Assembly (NCBI GenBank): GCA_963815045.1
Contig: CAWFET010000003.1
Span: forward strand, 434,001 to 498,000
Direction: 5' to 3'
Source: DASUPK01 sp963815045
Lineage (GTDB): Bacteria > Actinomycetota > Thermoleophilia > Solirubrobacterales > 70-9
DNA: 64,000 nucleotides
Of the stretch, positions 49,643 through 57,878 are shown piece by piece. Numbering within the stretch: the stretch's first letter is position 1; every line of letters begins with the position of its first letter. The notes beneath the pieces were generated by a model. That model was not told where the DNA came from. It did no database searches and saw only the letters and a list, made by a program, of their open reading frames with translations. The position numbers and the translations under genes were made by a program.

Positions 49643-50614
49643 CTACCCTCCCGCTCCGATTTCCAAGTTGCTCATGATCGAGGGCAGCGCCTCGCGGAGG
49701 TCCCTCTGCCAATACGGCCAGCTGTGGGTGCCCGGCCCGTAGTCGTCCCAGGTGTGCGGGATGCCGAGTGCGAGCAGCCTCTTGTGGAGGGCGACGCTCA
49801 TCGCGTGCACCTGCTGCTCGACCGGGTCGTACATGAGCTTGTTCGAGTCGAACGGCCCGGGATTGCCATCGCCGGTTTCGATGTCGATCGTCATGCCGCG
49901 CAGGTGCGGGGCCAGGTTCCAAGGATTGTGGGCCTGCCAGTTGGGTGCGTTCAGGATCGGGTCGCCGAACTGATCGTCGGGAAGCCCGCCGTCCACGAGC
50001 GCCTCCCCGTCGATGACGCCGACCACCGGCAGGTTGTGCGTGATGTCGACCGCTCCGGAGAAGCTCCCGGCCCAGGAGAACAGGTCCGGGTGGCGTCCGG
50101 CGTAGCTGAGCGCTCCGAAGCCGCCCATCGAGAGGCTGGCGATCGCGCGTCCGTCCCGGGCAGCGATGGTCCGGTAGTGATCGTCGACCCAGGGGAGGAG
50201 CTCCCGGATGTGGAAGGTCTCCCACTCCGGGGGGCCGCCGGCGCCCCGATTCAGCCAGTCCGTGTACCAGCCGCCCCTGCCGCCGTCGGGCATCACCACG
50301 ATCAGTGGAAGGCCGGCCGTGATCGCCTCCGCGTCGCCGACGGTCGTCCAATCGGTGTCGCTGCCGAACGCCCCATGGAGGAGGTAGAGAACGGGGTAGC
50401 GGCCCGTGCCCTGCTCGTATCCCGCGGGCAACAGAATCCGCACGCCGGCCGGGGCCTTCAGGGCCGGCGTGGACAGGGTGAGCTGCGTGAGCCGGTCGTC
50501 GAGGCGCTGCGAGGAGACCACCTGGATGTCGTGGTCCGCGGCGCGGGCCGACGACGCCGCGGCGAGCGCGACGACCGTGGCCACCACGGCCATGAGGGGC
50601 CTCCAACACCTCAC
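49643..50614 (-). CDS. Secreted esterase of the Ag85 / esterase D family
   Basis: 323 residues with a signal peptide (MAVVATVVALAAASSARAA). The nucleophile elbow is SLSMGGFGAL (Ser162), the strand VLYLLHGAFGSDTDW carries the oxyanion site, and GIPHTWDDYGPGTHSW supplies the histidine. Relatives include mycolyltransferase-like esterases. It acts outside the cell. The P450 gene lies downstream on the same strand, so the two may form one transcript despite the operator between them. Confidence 0.87.
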   Translation of the reverse strand: MRCWRPLMAVVATVVALAAASSARAADHDIQVVSSQRLDDRLTQLTLSTPALKAPAGVRILLPAGYEQGTGRYPVLYLLHGAFGSDTDWTTVGDAEAITAGLPLIVVMPDGGRGGWYTDWLNRGAGGPPEWETFHIRELLPWVDDHYRTIAARDGRAIASLSMGGFGALSYAGRHPDLFSWAGSFSGAVDITHNLPVVGVIDGEALVDGGLPDDQFGDPILNAPNWQAHNPWNLAPHLRGMTIDIETGDGNPGPFDSNKLMYDPVEQQVHAMSVALHKRLLALGIPHTWDDYGPGTHSWPYWQRDLREALPSIMSNLEIGAGG

Positions 50615-50648
50615 GCGCCGGAGCCTACTCCCTGTAAGGTCGCGCGCC

Positions 50649-51487
50649 GTGGCGGATCATCGCGCCGAGCTGGCAAGTGCCGAAGGCAGGGGAGAGGCCC
50701 CCGGGAGGGACAGGCTCGCGGGCCGAAGGATCCTCGTGGTCGGCGCCGGCCAGGAGGATCACGGGCTGGAGGACCCTCCGGTCGGAAACGGCCGCGCGAT
50801 GTCTGTCCTCTTCGGCCGGGAGGGCGCATCGGTCGCGGTAGCGGATCTGAACGAGGAGACGGCGAGGGTGACGGCCGAGCTCGTCGAGGCCGAGGGAGCC
50901 AGGGCGGAGGTGATCGCGGCCGACGCCGCGCAGGAGGAGCAGGCGACGCGGATGTTCGAGGTCGCCACTGAGGCCCTCGGCGGCCTGGACGGCCTCGTGA
51001 TGAACCTCGGGATCGGAGCCGGGCTCGGCATCGGCGGCACCAGCGTCGAGGAGTGGGACCGGGTGATGGCGGTGAACCTCCGCTCGCATTTCCTCGGCTG
51101 CAAGCTCGGCCTGGCGGCGATGAGGGAAGGAGGGGAGGGGCAATCGTCCTGGCCGGCTCAATAGCCTCCCGCGAGGTGATGCCCTTTCCCGCCTACGCCG
51201 CCTCGAAGTCCGCGCTGGAGGCGCTCTGCCGCCAGTCGGCCGTGGAGGGCGCGCCCACCGTCCGGACGAACCTGCTCCTCCCGGGCCTGATCGACACATC
51301 GCTCGGGCGGCTCGCGTCGCAGGTCAGCCCGCTCCGCGACCAGGTGCGGATCCCGGCCCGCCGCCAGGGCACCGCCTGGGAGGTCGCCTACGGGGCGCTC
51401 TATCTGCTCTCCGGCGAGTCGAGCTACGTCACGGGCCAGAGCCTCGTCGTCGATGGCGGCCTGACCGTCGGGCCGAGGGCGGGCTGA
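50649..51487 (+). pseudogene. Short-chain dehydrogenase/reductase split by a frameshift
   Basis: The first part (from GTG 50649) reads RRILVVGAGQEDHGL...GNGRAMSVLFGREGASVAVA, the cofactor fold of an SDR subgroup with a long glycine loop. After LGLAAMREGG the frame must shift by one base within a GGGGAGGGG run (about 51128-51140) to continue as GAIVLAGSIASREVMPFPAY and AASKSALEAL, which carry the catalytic Ser and Tyr-Lys. The whole is 839 nt, one short of a multiple of three. It is a true pseudogene or a base missed in the homopolymer. Confidence 0.8.
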
Positions 51488-52047
51488 TGAGCCCGGAGCC
51501 GAGGATCCCTCCACTGCCACCCGACGAGTGGAGCGGGGAGATCAAGCAGATCCTGGAGGCGGTGCCCGGAGGAGTCGAGAATCGCCTCGGCGACAACAAC
51601 ATCTTCCCCACCCTCGCGCAGCACCCCGAGCTGTTCCGAGCGTGGCTTCGCTTCGGCGGCTACCTGCTTACCTCCGGCAGGCTGCCGGGGCTCGACCGCG
51701 AGCTGCTCATCCTCCGCACGGCGGTCAACTGCGGCTCCTCTTATGAGTGGGGGCAGCACGTCCGGATCTCACTCGCCGGGGGAATCGAGCGGGAGGTGAT
51801 CGACCGGGTCCTGGACGGCCCGGGCGCCGAGGGGTGGAGCCCGCACGAGTCGGCGCTGCTGCGTGCCGCCGACGAGCTCCACTCCGGCTCTCGCATCGCG
51901 GACGAGACCTGGGCAGCCCTCGCCGAGACCCTCGACACCGAGCAGCTCATGGAGACCGCGCTGGTCGTCGGTCACTATCAGATGCTCGCGGGAGCCCTGA
52001 ACAGCTTTGGCGTCGAGCTCGACGAGGGCCTCGAGCCGCTGCCCTAG
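51487..52047 (+). CDS. Carboxymuconolactone decarboxylase-family protein
   Basis: A 186-residue helical AhpD-like protein. The signature segment is LDRELLILRTAVNCGSSYEW followed by GQHV, with the single Cys and His of the family; a second repeat-like segment is LMETALVVGHYQMLAGALNS. Members act as peroxidases, decarboxylases or thiol enzymes. It overlaps the SDR stop by one base (TGATG). Its own TAG stop lies at the first bases of a long palindrome. Confidence 0.82.
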   Translation: MSPEPRIPPLPPDEWSGEIKQILEAVPGGVENRLGDNNIFPTLAQHPELFRAWLRFGGYLLTSGRLPGLDRELLILRTAVNCGSSYEWGQHVRISLAGGIEREVIDRVLDGPGAEGWSPHESALLRAADELHSGSRIADETWAALAETLDTEQLMETALVVGHYQMLAGALNSFGVELDEGLEPLP

Positions 52048-52209
52048 GGCCTGTCACGCCAGGGTCGCACCCGTGGCCGCGGTCCAGAACACGGCGCGGA
52101 GCGGACCCGTCGCGAATCCCACATGGCGCCGCCATGCGGAATCCGCGCCGTGTCCACTCCGCTTGGTCCTGAACCGCCCCACGGGCACGCCCCTGACGCG
52201 ACAGGCCCT
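52046..52209. repeat. 164-nt near-palindromic element
   Basis: AGGGCCTGTC (52046-52055) pairs exactly with GACAGGCCCT (52200-52209). Pairing continues imperfectly (for instance CAGGG...CCCGTGG against CCACGGG...CCCTG) to the centre ATGGCG-C-CGCCAT (52123-52135). Nearly the whole of both 82-nt arms is complementary. It could be a palindromic MITE or a large RNA hairpin. It separates the CMD and SRPBCC genes. Confidence 0.8.
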
Positions 52210-52222
52210 TAGGGTTTCCACC

Positions 52223-52678
52223 GTGAAACCGATCACCGTCTCAACCGAGGTCCCGAGCTCCACCCACGAGGTCTACGAGTTCCTCGACGTGCTCGGCAAC
52301 CACGAGTCCTTCATGGACCACTTCATGGTCGACTGGCAGCTCTCGGGGCCGAAACGCGGCGTGGGGGCCAAGGCGAACGTCCGCGTCAAGGCCACCGCCG
52401 AGAAGGACTGGACCGACGTGGAGATCGTCGAGGCGGACTCGGGCCGGCGGCTCGTGGAGGAGACGATCGGCGGTCCGAGCGCGAAGCGCCGGACCCGCGG
52501 CACCTACCACCTGGAGGCGCTGCCGGGCGGCGGCACCCGGATCACCTTCGAGCTCGAGATCACGGAGATGCCGAGAGGCGAGCGGCTGATGGGCCCGCTC
52601 AACCGGGCCTACGTGAAGCGCGTCAACCGGAAGGCGATGAGGCGCCTGAAGGAGCGCCTCACCGCCTTGCCGGATTGA
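52223..52678 (+). CDS. SRPBCC-family (START-like) protein
   Basis: 151 residues from GTG 52223. The polyketide-cyclase-like fold is suggested by SSTHEVYEFLDVLGNHESFM, a run of beta strands (GAKANVRVKATAEK, GGTRITFELEITEM) and a long basic C-terminal helix (RVNRKAMRRLKERL). Such proteins bind hydrophobic ligands in a central cavity. It starts 14 bp after the long palindrome and lies tail to tail with the lipase gene. Confidence 0.78.
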   Translation: MKPITVSTEVPSSTHEVYEFLDVLGNHESFMDHFMVDWQLSGPKRGVGAKANVRVKATAEKDWTDVEIVEADSGRRLVEETIGGPSAKRRTRGTYHLEALPGGGTRITFELEITEMPRGERLMGPLNRAYVKRVNRKAMRRLKERLTALPD

Positions 52679-52679
52679 C

Positions 52680-53549
52680 CTAGCGGGCGGCCCCGACCAG
52701 GACGTTCGCCCCGCCCACCATGCCCGACGCATTGGGATGGATCGGAGCGGCCGAGTTGCCCGGCACCAGCGGCTCGACCCAGCGCACCGACGAGCTCTTG
52801 CACGCGTCGTGCCCGATGCTCGCCGCGTACCAGCTGACGAGGCTCGCACCGTTCGCCGCGGCCTGGGTCGCCAGCATCTGGTTGAGCTCCTGCTCCTTGG
52901 CCCTCAGGTAGGGCGTGTCGGAGTAGGAGATCGGCATCTGGGGCCAGCAGCCGCTGCCGGTCTCGGGGAAGATCGCCGGGTAGTTCACGACGAACACCCT
53001 CGCCGACGGCGAGCGAGCGTGGATCCCCTGGAGCACCGCCGCGACCTTCGGAGCGGTCGCCTGGATCCGCTGGCTGATCTGATCGACGCCGCCCGAGTCG
53101 TACTTGTCCTTGCACGGGTGGCTGAACGGGTTGTAGGTGATGCAGCTCTCCGCGATCGAGGAGAACCCGATGTCGTTCCCGCCGATCGTCAGGGAGACCA
53201 CCTTCGTGCTCGCGTCCAGCGAGTTGAACTGGGGCGGATTCGGACCGTCCGGGTCCACGCTCTGCGGATTGGTCATGTCGTCGGTCGTCGCTCCGCTGCA
53301 GCTCGGATCTCGCAGCGGCAGGCCGATTCCACCCGCCGCCAGACGCGGATAGTTGTGATCCGACTTCAGGCACCCGAGCGGCAGGATCGGGTTCGGGATG
53401 AACGGCCCCGCGACGTAGGAGTCGCCCAGCGAGACGTAGTTGTCGGCCCGCGCGGACGCCGAGGCGGCCAGGCCGGTGATGATCGCTGCGAGCACGCAGA
53501 GCAGGCCGAGCAGCCTGCGCCGGTGCCCAATCAGCGCGTGCACGTGCAT
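52680..53549 (-). CDS. Secreted SGNH/GDSL lipase
   Basis: 289 residues from ATG 53549, chosen for its strong GGAGGAGAGGAG. The signal peptide is LLGLLCVLAAIITGLAASAS. The SGNH blocks are SLGDSYVAG (Ser44), a glycine block in the LPLRDPSCSGATT area, LTIGGNDIGF (Asn) and APIHPNASG (His). Several cysteines probably form disulfides, as in Streptomyces lipases. It should hydrolyse esters or lipids outside the cell. Confidence 0.9.
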   Translation of the reverse strand: MHVHALIGHRRRLLGLLCVLAAIITGLAASASARADNYVSLGDSYVAGPFIPNPILPLGCLKSDHNYPRLAAGGIGLPLRDPSCSGATTDDMTNPQSVDPDGPNPPQFNSLDASTKVVSLTIGGNDIGFSSIAESCITYNPFSHPCKDKYDSGGVDQISQRIQATAPKVAAVLQGIHARSPSARVFVVNYPAIFPETGSGCWPQMPISYSDTPYLRAKEQELNQMLATQAAANGASLVSWYAASIGHDACKSSSVRWVEPLVPGNSAAPIHPNASGMVGGANVLVGAAR

Positions 53550-53658
53550 ATGCGCTCCTCTCCTCCGGAGGGACTGGTCGGGCAGCGCCATACCCTGTTT
53601 CGATGAGCCGTACACTGGGGAGCCTCACTTCTTCGGAATGGTCGAGAATCCGTCCCCG

Positions 53659-54156
53659 ATGACCCGCGCCCGCATCAGACGAGCCCTGCCGGTGCTGATC
53701 GCCGCCGCGCTGATCGCCGCCGTCGCCGGCTGCGGGTCCGATTCCAGCGGCGAGAGCAGCACCGCCGCGTCGATCTCGATCCCGTCGCCGACCTCGCCGA
53801 TCCCGACGGCCACCACCCCGAGCACGACCGGAGGCGGCGGCAAGAAGAAGCCTCAGACGACGAGCACCGCGAATGGCGGCGTTTCCCCGGCAGCCTGCAC
53901 TGTTCCCGACGCGTTCGGTGACTTGAAGTACACGGGCATCGACTGCACCGCGGCGGTCGCGGTCGCGACCGCCTGGGACCAGAACGGCAAGGACTGCAAC
54001 ACCGTCGACAACCCGAACGTCGACGAGGGGTACCACCGCACCTGCTCGGTCGAGGGCTTCACCTGCACCGCCAAGCGGGACATCCACTCCGACAGCCGCT
54101 TCGTCACCTGCACGCAGGGCGGCCGGAGCATTCGTTTCACCTGGCTTCCCGCCTAG
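53659..54156 (+). CDS. Putative lipoprotein
   Basis: 165 residues with a lipobox (IAAALIAAVAGC). A Ser/Thr/Pro-rich spacer follows, then a globular C-terminal part with six cysteines (ACTVPDAFGDLKYTGIDC, KDCNTVD, RTCSVEGFTCTAK). The start may be ATG 53659 or 53638; both keep the signal. It is anchored in the outer leaflet of the membrane, with unknown function. Confidence 0.75.
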   Translation: MTRARIRRALPVLIAAALIAAVAGCGSDSSGESSTAASISIPSPTSPIPTATTPSTTGGGGKKKPQTTSTANGGVSPAACTVPDAFGDLKYTGIDCTAAVAVATAWDQNGKDCNTVDNPNVDEGYHRTCSVEGFTCTAKRDIHSDSRFVTCTQGGRSIRFTWLPA

Positions 54157-54187
54157 CCGTACGCTGGCGGTCGGGTCTGAAGCAACC

Positions 54188-55048
54188 ATGGCTTCCGAGC
54201 GCCCCCCAACCAACCCGCTTCAGCGAGCGGCCGCGTCCACCGCGCGCGCCGGGTTCCGAGGCGCGCAGGGGCTGGCGAAGCGGCTGGGCCTGGACCGTGC
54301 GGTGGATCGCGGAGTCGACCGCGCGCTCGACAGCAAGGCCGCCGCCGACGCAACCGAGAAGCTGCTCAAGACGGACACCGCCAACCGGGTCTGGGACAAG
54401 ATCCTGGAGAGCGACGAGGCTCAGAAGCTGGTGGAGCGGGTGGCCGAGGCGCCGGAGGTTCGGGCGGCCATCACCAGCCAGGGCATCGGGCTGATCGAGG
54501 ACCTGCGACGCGGAGTACGGAGCGCGTCCCGGCGGATCGACACTGTGGTCGAGAACGCGGCGCGTCGCGTCCTTCGCCGGCCGCTGCGGGATCGGCGGCC
54601 GATCTTCGCGGGCGCCTTCAGCCGGGTGCTCGCGCTGGCGATCGACGCGGGCATCGTCTACGGGTCGCTGCTGGTCATCTCCGCGGCGATCGCGGCCCTC
54701 GTCAATGTGTTCGCGAAGGGCGATCAGCATGCCGGCACGGCGGTGGTGGCGATCGGCGCGTCGATCTGGGCGATGGTGGCGGCCGCGTACCTCCTGATTC
54801 TCTGGTCCGGGGCCGGGCGGACCGTCGGCATGTCCTTCGTCGCCATCCGCATGCTCTCTGAGGACGGGGAGCCGGTGCGGCCGGGCCAGGCGATTCGCCG
54901 GCTCCTCTGGGTGCCGCTGGCGGCGCTGCCGTTCTTCCTCGGCTATTGGGGGCTTCTCTTCGAGGGCGAGCGCCGAGGCTGGCCGGACCGCCGGGCCCAT
55001 ACGGTCGTCTGCTACGCGGATCCCGAGCTGGACAAGAATCTGGTCTAG
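54188..55048 (+). CDS. RDD-family membrane protein
   Basis: 286 residues. The N-terminal ~130 residues are amphipathic helices rich in Ala/Arg. The RDD domain follows (FSRVLALAIDAGIVYGSLLV for the R-D-D pattern) with three membrane helices, and then a C-terminal segment GMSFVAIRMLSEDGEPV, RRLLWVPLAALPFFLGYW and DRRAHTVVCYADP, all typical. RDD proteins may act in transport. It overlaps the TetR gene tail to tail by 4 nt. Confidence 0.82.
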   Translation: MASERPPTNPLQRAAASTARAGFRGAQGLAKRLGLDRAVDRGVDRALDSKAAADATEKLLKTDTANRVWDKILESDEAQKLVERVAEAPEVRAAITSQGIGLIEDLRRGVRSASRRIDTVVENAARRVLRRPLRDRRPIFAGAFSRVLALAIDAGIVYGSLLVISAAIAALVNVFAKGDQHAGTAVVAIGASIWAMVAAAYLLILWSGAGRTVGMSFVAIRMLSEDGEPVRPGQAIRRLLWVPLAALPFFLGYWGLLFEGERRGWPDRRAHTVVCYADPELDKNLV

Positions 55049-55665
55049 GCCGCTGCCGCCGGCCGGCGCCTCGACGCCGCCGCGACCAGCCCCATCATCA
55101 GGTCGACCGCCTCGCCATCGTCGAGGCCATTGTCCCGCGCGACCGACTGCCAGGTCGAGAGCGCGAGGGCGTGGCCGATCGCGGCGCGGGCCCGTTTGCG
55201 CGCGGCGCCGCGCAGCCCGCGGCCGGCGAGCAGGGTGTCCCTGGCTGCCTCGAGGTACGCACGGAAGCCGCCGAAGTGCCGGCGCACGTTCTCGTTTGTC
55301 GCCTCGTCGCGGACCATGTTCTCGATCATCCGCTCGGTCTGACGCCAGTAGGCGTACATCTCCTTCAGGGCGTTGCGGAGACGCTCGTCCGGGTCTGCGG
55401 TGGCAGCCCAGGCGGTGATGTCGGGTGGAGGATTGGCCGCATTCCAGTGAGAGCTGCACGCCTCGAACAGAGCGGCCTCGTCCGGAAAGTGGCGGTAGAG
55501 GGTGGAGCGGGGGATGCCCGCCAGCTCAGCCACGGAGCTCATCGAGGTCCGGGACGGGCCGACCGTCCCATGGAGCTCGACGGCGCTCTCCGTGATCCGC
55601 CGCCGGGTCTCAGCCTCGAGCTCGGCGCGCTTCTTCTTTCTGTAAGGACGTTTTTCGTCGGACAT
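55045..55665 (-). CDS. TetR-family regulator
   Basis: 206 residues from ATG 55665. A basic N-terminus (SDEKRPYRKKKRAELE) is followed by the HTH block TSMSSVAELAGIPRSTLYRH and FPDEAALFEAC. The ligand domain is helical. It is divergent from the cupin gene, with an inverted repeat in between; it probably represses both itself and the cupin gene. Confidence 0.87.
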   Translation of the reverse strand: MSDEKRPYRKKKRAELEAETRRRITESAVELHGTVGPSRTSMSSVAELAGIPRSTLYRHFPDEAALFEACSSHWNAANPPPDITAWAATADPDERLRNALKEMYAYWRQTERMIENMVRDEATNENVRRHFGGFRAYLEAARDTLLAGRGLRGAARKRARAAIGHALALSTWQSVARDNGLDDGEAVDLMMGLVAAASRRRPAAAA

Positions 55666-55666
55666 A

Positions 55667-55689
55667 TCTGTCCTATGAATCTTGACAGA
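55667..55689. promoter_or_regulatory. TCTGTC-N11-GACAGA operator
   Basis: An inverted repeat directly upstream of the TetR ATG in the 84-bp divergent gap to the cupin gene. Confidence 0.5.
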
Positions 55690-55749
55690 CAGGATAGACG
55701 CGTGTATATATTCGCGCAACATTACTGTCCGATCAAAGGAGAAGGAGAG

Positions 55750-56256
55750 ATGGAGGCCACGAAGGCGAAAGTCGTTGGGCCGCAGGACGGGAAGCTCGGC
55801 TTCCTGGGAAGCATCGGCGTCCGCTTCATGGTCGACGGAGGGGAGACCGACCAGGGCTTCTCGCTCGTCGAGCACCCGATGTCTCCGGGCGCGCTCGCGG
55901 CTCCCTTGCACAAGCACAACCGGGAGGACGAGTACAGCTACGTCCTCGAGGGGAGGATGGGCGCCCTGCTCGGTGACGAGGTGCTGGAGGCCGGTCCCGG
56001 CGATCTCGTCTTCAAGCCGCGCGACCAGTGGCACACGTTCTGGAACGCCGGTGATGAGCCGTGCCGGATCCTGGAGATAATCGCTCCCGCCGGCTTCGAG
56101 AAGTTCTTCGAGGAGCTCGACGAGATTGGCGGGGCCGTCGACGCCGATCCGCAGGCGCTGGGCGAGCTCAGCGCTCGCTACGAGTTGGAGATGCAGCCGG
56201 ACAGCATCCCCGCGCTGATCGAGCGCTTCGGCCTCGTCATGGGGAAGCCGCTCTAG
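55750..56256 (+). CDS. Cupin-domain protein
   Basis: 168 residues from ATG 55750, preceded by GGAGAAGGAG. The cupin motifs are PLHKHNREDEYSYVLEGRMG (metal-binding His, His and Glu) and PGDLVFKPRDQWHTFWNAGD (His). It is a single-domain cupin of unknown substrate; small dioxygenases and binding proteins share this form. It is probably controlled by the divergent TetR. It shares 4 nt of overlapping stops with the next minus-strand gene. Confidence 0.85.
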   Translation: MEATKAKVVGPQDGKLGFLGSIGVRFMVDGGETDQGFSLVEHPMSPGALAAPLHKHNREDEYSYVLEGRMGALLGDEVLEAGPGDLVFKPRDQWHTFWNAGDEPCRILEIIAPAGFEKFFEELDEIGGAVDADPQALGELSARYELEMQPDSIPALIERFGLVMGKPL

Positions 56257-56549
56257 AGCGGTTCGTCCAGGAGCTCGTTCGCCTCGGACCACTTGCCGGG
56301 CGGTACGCGCAGGGCGATGTCGCCCCGGCCGTACTCGTTCAGCGGGTGGTCCGAGGTGATCACGGCCTCGTGGCCGGCGTCGGTGAGCTGCTGGCGCCAG
56401 GCGCGGGCGGTCTCCAGGTCGTCGAAGTCGCGGACGACGTCCCAGTCGTCGTAGCTCGCGTCGCCGATCTTGAGCTCGGCGAGGCCGTCGGGATGCAGCG
56501 AGTCATCCCCGACGCCGAAGAGCTCGCGGAACTTGTCTCCTATTCCCAC
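56253..56549 (-). CDS. Hypothetical small protein (DUF2007-like?)
   Basis: 98 residues from GTG 56549. Segments YDDWDVVRDFDDLETARAWR, DAGHEAVITSDHP and GDIALRVPPGKWSEANELLD suggest a ferredoxin-like alpha/beta fold similar to DUF2007 signal-transducing proteins. Longer frames upstream read into the SDR gene and are rejected. Confidence 0.62.
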   Translation of the reverse strand: MGIGDKFRELFGVGDDSLHPDGLAELKIGDASYDDWDVVRDFDDLETARAWRQQLTDAGHEAVITSDHPLNEYGRGDIALRVPPGKWSEANELLDEPL

Positions 56550-56559
56550 CGAACGCAGG

Positions 56560-57375
56560 CTACGCGGTGGCGCTGACGCCGGTGAGCTGCTCGGAGAGCT
56601 CGCGCAGCCGCGCCCGCGCCTCCGGGTCCTCCGCCTGGGGGTGAGGGGCGGACTCACTGGTTCCGTCGAAATAGTGCCCGTTGACCCCATCCACCTCGGG
56701 CGAGGTGATCAGCCGCATCGTCGCCGCGATCCCGTCCTCGAGGGGGGTGACCGGCTCGACGCCCGCCTTGCGGACCATGTTCGTCGGCAGGTAGGTGCCG
56801 GGGTGCAGGCAGTTGGCGGTGACGCCGGAGTCCTCGAGCTCCTCGGCGAGGTCGAAGGTGAACATGACCAGCGCCAGCTTGCTCTGGCAGTAGGCCTGAA
56901 CCCCGCTGTAGGAGTCCTCGAGCATGACGTCGTCGAAGTCGATCGGCGCCTGGCCGGCCGAGCTGACGTTGACGATCCGCGCCGGCGTGGAGCGCTCGAT
57001 CAGCGGCAGCAGCCGCCTCGTCAGCAGGAACGGCGCGAGGTAGTTGACCTGGAAGGTGAGCTCGTGGCCGTCGTCGCTGTCCTCGCGAGGGCCGGCGGTG
57101 CCGATCCCGGCGTTGTTCACGAGGACGTCGATGCGCTCCTCCTCGAGCAGGGAATCGGCGAGGTCGCGGACCTCGTCCAGCGACCTGAAGTGCGCCAGCT
57201 TGAAGTCGAGTTCGCCGGTCACCCTGGGCCGGAGCTCGTCGACCAGCGCCTCGCCCTTCTCCGGATCGCGGCCGTGCAGGATCAGGCGGGCGCCGCTCGG
57301 CGCGAGCGCGGTTGCAAGTCCCTTTCCGAGGCCATCCGTCGCCCCGGTGATGACGATCGTCTGCCGATCAGCCAC
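56560..57375 (-). CDS. Short-chain dehydrogenase/reductase
   Basis: 271 residues from GTG 57375. The cofactor motif is TGATDGLGKGLA, with NNAGIG, the catalytic Ser in VNVSSAGQ and Tyr-Lys in YCQSKLALV. The layout resembles retinol dehydrogenase/WWOX-like SDRs. NADP preference is likely from HGRDPEKGE after strand 2. It follows the cyclophilin gene on the same strand with a 29-bp gap. Confidence 0.9.
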   Translation of the reverse strand: MADRQTIVITGATDGLGKGLATALAPSGARLILHGRDPEKGEALVDELRPRVTGELDFKLAHFRSLDEVRDLADSLLEEERIDVLVNNAGIGTAGPREDSDDGHELTFQVNYLAPFLLTRRLLPLIERSTPARIVNVSSAGQAPIDFDDVMLEDSYSGVQAYCQSKLALVMFTFDLAEELEDSGVTANCLHPGTYLPTNMVRKAGVEPVTPLEDGIAATMRLITSPEVDGVNGHYFDGTSESAPHPQAEDPEARARLRELSEQLTGVSATA

Positions 57376-57404
57376 GGTTCGTGCCTTCCCCCGGCCGCGC
57401 CGCC

Positions 57405-57863
57405 CTAATCGCCGAGCTCCACCCTCTCGATCACCTGCGGCTCGGTCGGCTTGTCGCCCGGTCCTGTCTGGGTTCCCTCGATCGCGTCGACCGCGTCCAT
57501 GCCGTCGGTGACCTCCCCGAAGACGGTGTGCTTGCCGTCGAGCCAGGGGGCGGCGTCCGTGGTGACGATGAAGAACTGCGAGCCGTTCGTGTTCGGCCCG
57601 GCGTTCGCCATCGCCAGCGCTCCGCGGACGATCTTGTGGTCGTTGAACTCGTCCTCGAACGTGTAGCCGGGACCGCCCGTGCCGGTGCCCTCCGGGCAGC
57701 CGCCCTGGACCATGAAGTCCTTGATCACGCGGTGGAAGATCAGCCCGTCGTAGAAGCCGTCGCCGGCGAGCTTGCGGAAGTTCTCGACGGTCTTGGGGGC
57801 GTCGTCGTCGAAGAACGTGACGGTGATCGGCCCCGCGTTGGTGTGGAGGGTGGCCTGGGACAT
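57405..57863 (-). CDS. Peptidyl-prolyl cis-trans isomerase (cyclophilin)
   Basis: 152 residues from ATG 57863 (GTG 57869 is also possible). The cyclophilin core shows FYDGLIFHRVIKDFMVQGGC, ALAMANAGPNTNGSQFFI and LDGKHTVFGEVTDGMD, including the catalytic Arg and the Gln/Phe substrate contacts. There is no signal peptide, so it should be cytosolic. It is 15 bp downstream of zwf on the same strand, probably in one operon. Confidence 0.94.
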   Translation of the reverse strand: MSQATLHTNAGPITVTFFDDDAPKTVENFRKLAGDGFYDGLIFHRVIKDFMVQGGCPEGTGTGGPGYTFEDEFNDHKIVRGALAMANAGPNTNGSQFFIVTTDAAPWLDGKHTVFGEVTDGMDAVDAIEGTQTGPGDKPTEPQVIERVELGD

Positions 57864-57878
57864 CTCCACAGACCCTAG

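Noticed and set aside
55666..56292. Upstream extension of the TetR gene (415-residue frame)
   Set aside because: It runs antisense through the cupin gene and has no TetR homology before 55665.
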